Assembly: GCA_016784425.1 (NCBI GenBank) | Contig: JADHUQ010000101.1 | Span: forward strand, 1-8,505 | Direction: 5' to 3' | Source: Candidatus Delongbacteria bacterium | GTDB lineage: Bacteria > CAIWAD01 > BS150m-G50 | DNA length: 8,505 nucleotides | Part shown: piece after piece, positions 6,580 through 8,505 of the stretch | How positions within the stretch are numbered: the first letter of the stretch is position 1 | How the letters are laid out: each line of letters starts with the position of its first letter | Program-made: the position numbers and the translations under genes | The notes under the pieces: generated by a model | The model's input: the letters and a program-made list of their open reading frames with translations, nothing else | Database searches by the model: none | What the model was told of the DNA's origin: nothing

Positions 6580-7815
6580 TCAGATCACCGGTTGAAAGGA
6601 TGGTCGCTGAGAGTAGCGTTTTCTTCGCTTACGGTAGAGCACCGAGGCACGGTGTACAATGTGATCCCCATAGATTGATTTGAGATTGTCCACGACACCA
6701 TTTGCCTCAAAGAACTGCTCCTCTGTGTTGTCAAGTGGTAATAATGAAGCAGTATCACAATGCTGTCTCAACCTTGATGCTTTGATCCCCAGCAGACGGA
6801 TCTCCATGCCAGGTTTGTGCAGATGCTCGAGCAGATTACATCCTGCCAGGTAAATACGATTCTCTGAAGCGGTTGGTTCAGCCAAAGTCAGCTGATGAAT
6901 CCTCGTTTCAAATTCAGCAGTCCTCAGTTTCACAGTGACAGTGGTTCCACCCAGCCCTTTTCTGCGCAGACGACGGCAGACCTTCTCTACCAGGAACAAC
7001 ATTTCTGCCTGTAGAACCCTGCGTGAGGTGACATTTCTCCTGAAAGTTTCCTCATGACTCATTGATTTCTCTGACTCCCTTTCAGTGTGGGCTCTCACCA
7101 CTGACTGATTGCTCAACACCAGTTTGCTGCGAAGTTCAGCAACCGGTTTTCCCAGCAGCAGTTCCAACCTCCTCGTTTCCACCTCCAACAAATCTCCAAT
7201 AGTGAATATGCCCAGCTGGTGGAACCGGGGGAGGCTTTTCTTGCCCACCCCCATTATGCTCCCAACCGGTAAAGGGCTGAGGAAAGCAACAGTCTCCTCA
7301 GGTTCAATAATGGTGATCCCGTTAGGTTTGTTCCGCTTTGAGGCCAGTTTTGCCACCAGTTTTGTAGTCGCTATTCCAATTGAACCTGTTACCCTCAACT
7401 CGCTGAGAATAGCTGATCTGATGGAATCTGCCAGCTCCAGTTTTGATTTCCAGGGCAACATGACAGTGGTAATATCCACAAAAGCTTCATCGATACTGAA
7501 CGGTTCCACCACAGGTGAGTATCGTTGGAGGATGTCCATCAACTGGAGTGATGCTTCAGTATACTTCCCCCCACTTGTCCTGACAAAGTGCCCCTGGGGG
7601 CATCTGCGATAGGCTTCGGTTGTGGACATCCCGGCATGGATTCCGTAGACTCTTGCTTCATAGGAACAGGTACAGACAACACCTCTGGAACCAGGTTTCC
7701 CACCCACAATGACCGCTTTACCCCTCAAGGCAGGATTGTCCCGTTGCTCCAGTGCAGCAAAGAAAGCATCCATGTCGATATGGAGAATTATTGGTTTGTT
7801 ATCCTGATTCCGCAT
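6580..7815 (-). CDS. dinB: DNA polymerase IV (Y-family translesion polymerase)
   Basis: This 411-residue error-prone polymerase copies past damaged template bases in the SOS response. The palm motifs are intact: HIDMDAFFA (12-20), with metal-binding D14 and steric-gate F19, and SIDEAFVD (107-114), with D109 and E110. The finger region shows SYEARVYGIHAGMST (51-65). KLVAKLASKRNKPNG (152-166) and the helix-hairpin-helix MGVGKKSLPRFHQLG (188-202) form the thumb. The little-finger domain begins near KSMSHEETF (250-258). The site where a QLxLF clamp-binding motif is common reads EEQFF (365-369), followed by a helix ending in HRASVL, and the protein closes with a basic tail (YRKRRKR). The start ATG (7815-7813) has AGGA just upstream. 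It is the third gene of a cassette after lexA and the DUF6504-like gene. Confidence 0.95.
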   Translation of the reverse strand: MRNQDNKPIILHIDMDAFFAALEQRDNPALRGKAVIVGGKPGSRGVVCTCSYEARVYGIHAGMSTTEAYRRCPQGHFVRTSGGKYTEASLQLMDILQRYSPVVEPFSIDEAFVDITTVMLPWKSKLELADSIRSAILSELRVTGSIGIATTKLVAKLASKRNKPNGITIIEPEETVAFLSPLPVGSIMGVGKKSLPRFHQLGIFTIGDLLEVETRRLELLLGKPVAELRSKLVLSNQSVVRAHTERESEKSMSHEETFRRNVTSRRVLQAEMLFLVEKVCRRLRRKGLGGTTVTVKLRTAEFETRIHQLTLAEPTASENRIYLAGCNLLEHLHKPGMEIRLLGIKASRLRQHCDTASLLPLDNTEEQFFEANGVVDNLKSIYGDHIVHRASVLYRKRRKRYSQRPSFQPVI

Positions 7816-7901
7816 TCATCCTGTCTTTCGCTGCCATTCTGAAAAATTCTTTGATTTCACTACTTCAAATGGCCAATTCAGGAGTACTCACAACCTGGCA
7901 A
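7816..7901 (-). other. Spacer between the DUF6504-like gene and dinB
   Basis: This 86-nt spacer holds the dinB ribosome-binding AGGA (minus strand, just before the start) and is otherwise AT-rich. A 5-bp inverted repeat, CCTGG (7894-7898) with CCAGG (7907-7911), spans the stop codon of the upstream gene and could slow transcription but lacks a T-tract. I see no convincing LexA operator or promoter here, which suggests that dinB is read through from lexA. Confidence 0.4.
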
Positions 7902-8339
7902 TTACACCAGGCAGATGCGGGAGACTTCCCACTCCTGTGTTTCAGTCGAATAGGAAAGCTCGTAAACATCCGGCCCCTCCACCCCGACGCTGAAATGGTA
8001 AATCCTGTATGATCCCAGCAGGCTGCTCCAATGGCCATGGACTTTTCGGACATGATAGACTCTCTCTTTCCAACGAAATCGTAGTGGGTGAATCTCCCCT
8101 CCCTGGAAATAGGAAATAACCTCAATCTTTTCACCAATTTCTTCGTATTCCATTTCTCTCAATTCAGTTTGTCTGAGGTTTCTGCTGCTGGGACCACAGC
8201 ATTGCATCTCCCCAGGGCCGATTTTTCCGCACCATCCCTGCATTGGCAGTGATAACACGCTGGGGTGGTAACGCTCACCAGTTGGAAAGGCTTGTACAGC
8301 TGCTTTGATCACAGCGGCTGGTTGAGTTGTAATCGCCAA
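7902..8339 (-). CDS. Small DUF6504-like protein between lexA and dinB
   Basis: The frame encodes up to 145 residues from a TTG at 8339 to TAA at 7904-7902. The C-terminal 80 residues resemble the DUF6504 family: IEVISYFQGGEIHPLRFRW (72-90), the RFRWKERVYHVRKVHGHW core (87-104), then VYELSYSTETQEWEVSRI near the end. Such small proteins are known beside Y-family polymerase genes in other bacteria; their function is unknown. Residues 1-62 match nothing I recognise and include a CC pair (47-48). The TTG start has GGGAG only 4 nt upstream and begins 8 nt after the lexA stop. An ATG at 8153 (residue 63) would give an 83-residue protein close to the family core. The position suggests co-regulation with lexA and dinB and perhaps help to the polymerase, which is inference. 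Confidence 0.65.
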   Translation of the reverse strand: MAITTQPAAVIKAAVQAFPTGERYHPSVLSLPMQGWCGKIGPGEMQCCGPSSRNLRQTELREMEYEEIGEKIEVISYFQGGEIHPLRFRWKERVYHVRKVHGHWSSLLGSYRIYHFSVGVEGPDVYELSYSTETQEWEVSRICLV

Positions 8340-8347
8340 ACTGCTCC

Positions 8348-8505
8348 CTACATTTTGCGTACGAGAGCTGTAACCTTGCCGGCAATCCGAAAAGTGGTGG
8401 TGCGGGGATTTACCAGAATCGGTTCGTAATTGGGGTTGGCAGGCTCCAACCTGACCAGCTCCCGGTCAGGAAAGAAGAATTTTACTGTTGCTTCGTCGTC
8501 GAGGA
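8348..8505 (-). CDS. lexA: LexA repressor, C-terminal end (5'-truncated)
   Basis: The last 51 codons of a minus-strand gene are present, ending in TAG at 8350-8348; its start lies beyond the window. The residues begin LDDEATVKFFF, continue with LVRLEPANPNYEPILV, and close with RIAGKVTALVRKM. These match the C-terminal self-cleavage domain of LexA. The Lys in ATVKFF (codon 8480-8482) corresponds to the catalytic general-base lysine (K156 in E. coli LexA), so the protease part seen looks functional. LexA represses SOS genes and cleaves itself when stimulated by RecA filaments. UmuD-like peptidases share this fold, but the neighbouring dinB and the motif details favour LexA. The DNA-binding domain is not in the window, so its operator type is unknown. 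Confidence 0.88.
   Translation of the reverse strand, partial: LDDEATVKFFFPDRELVRLEPANPNYEPILVNPRTTTFRIAGKVTALVRKM

Noticed and set aside
7109..7612. A 167-codon open frame on the plus strand inside dinB
   Set aside because: It lies antisense to the palm and thumb of dinB, has no family resemblance and is a shadow frame.
7865..8137. A 90-codon minus-strand frame overlapping the DUF6504-like gene
   Set aside because: It overlaps the better-supported frame, shows no family pattern, and runs past the end of the neighbour without a clear ribosome-binding site.
8299..8315. GCTG and CAGC inverted repeat around a central TGATCA, considered as a LexA-type operator
   Set aside because: The spacing between CTG and CAG is 9 rather than the 10 of the E. 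coli-type box, the FCB LexA box is not known here, and it lies downstream of lexA inside a probable coding frame.
1..8505. Search for tRNA, CRISPR repeats, insertion sequences and toxin-antitoxin pairs
   Set aside because: By eye I found no cloverleaf, no regularly spaced repeats, no transposase motifs or terminal inverted repeats, and no small gene pair with such features.

Overview
The window reads as a bacterial chromosome segment, most likely from the FCB superphylum; Neomarinimicrobiota or a related lineage is a guess. The clues are a GWxTD-domain secreted protein and a tiny AURKAIP1/COX24-type (bS22-like) ribosomal protein next to an HU gene. Clear Shine-Dalgarno sequences precede most genes, which argues against typical Bacteroidota, where they are rare. 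No sequence search could be run, so the taxonomy is inference.

Region 1 (1-6430, plus strand) is a dense run of genes that looks like one operon or two abutting ones. The order is: the 3' end of a LysM-domain protein; HU; a 30-residue bS22-like protein; xseA and xseB (exonuclease VII); nadK (NAD kinase); ftsY (SRP receptor); rimO (S12 methylthiotransferase); and a secreted GWxTD-domain protein of unknown function. From xseA to rimO every junction overlaps (1, 4, 1 and 11 nt), so translational coupling is likely. The genes cover nucleoid structure, DNA repair, ribosome structure and modification, NADP supply and membrane targeting of proteins. They look like a housekeeping cluster rather than a single pathway.

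Region 2 (6431-6579) is a short intergenic gap between convergent genes with no convincing terminator.

Region 3 (6580-8505, minus strand) is an SOS-type cassette read right to left: the C-terminal end of lexA, a small protein resembling the DUF6504 family, and dinB (DNA polymerase IV). Its transcription start lies outside the window, upstream of lexA. The small middle gene is the least understood part and the best candidate for an undescribed function, possibly an accessory factor of translesion synthesis.

No tRNA, rRNA, CRISPR array, insertion sequence or attachment site was seen. No gene-free stretch exceeds 300 bases.
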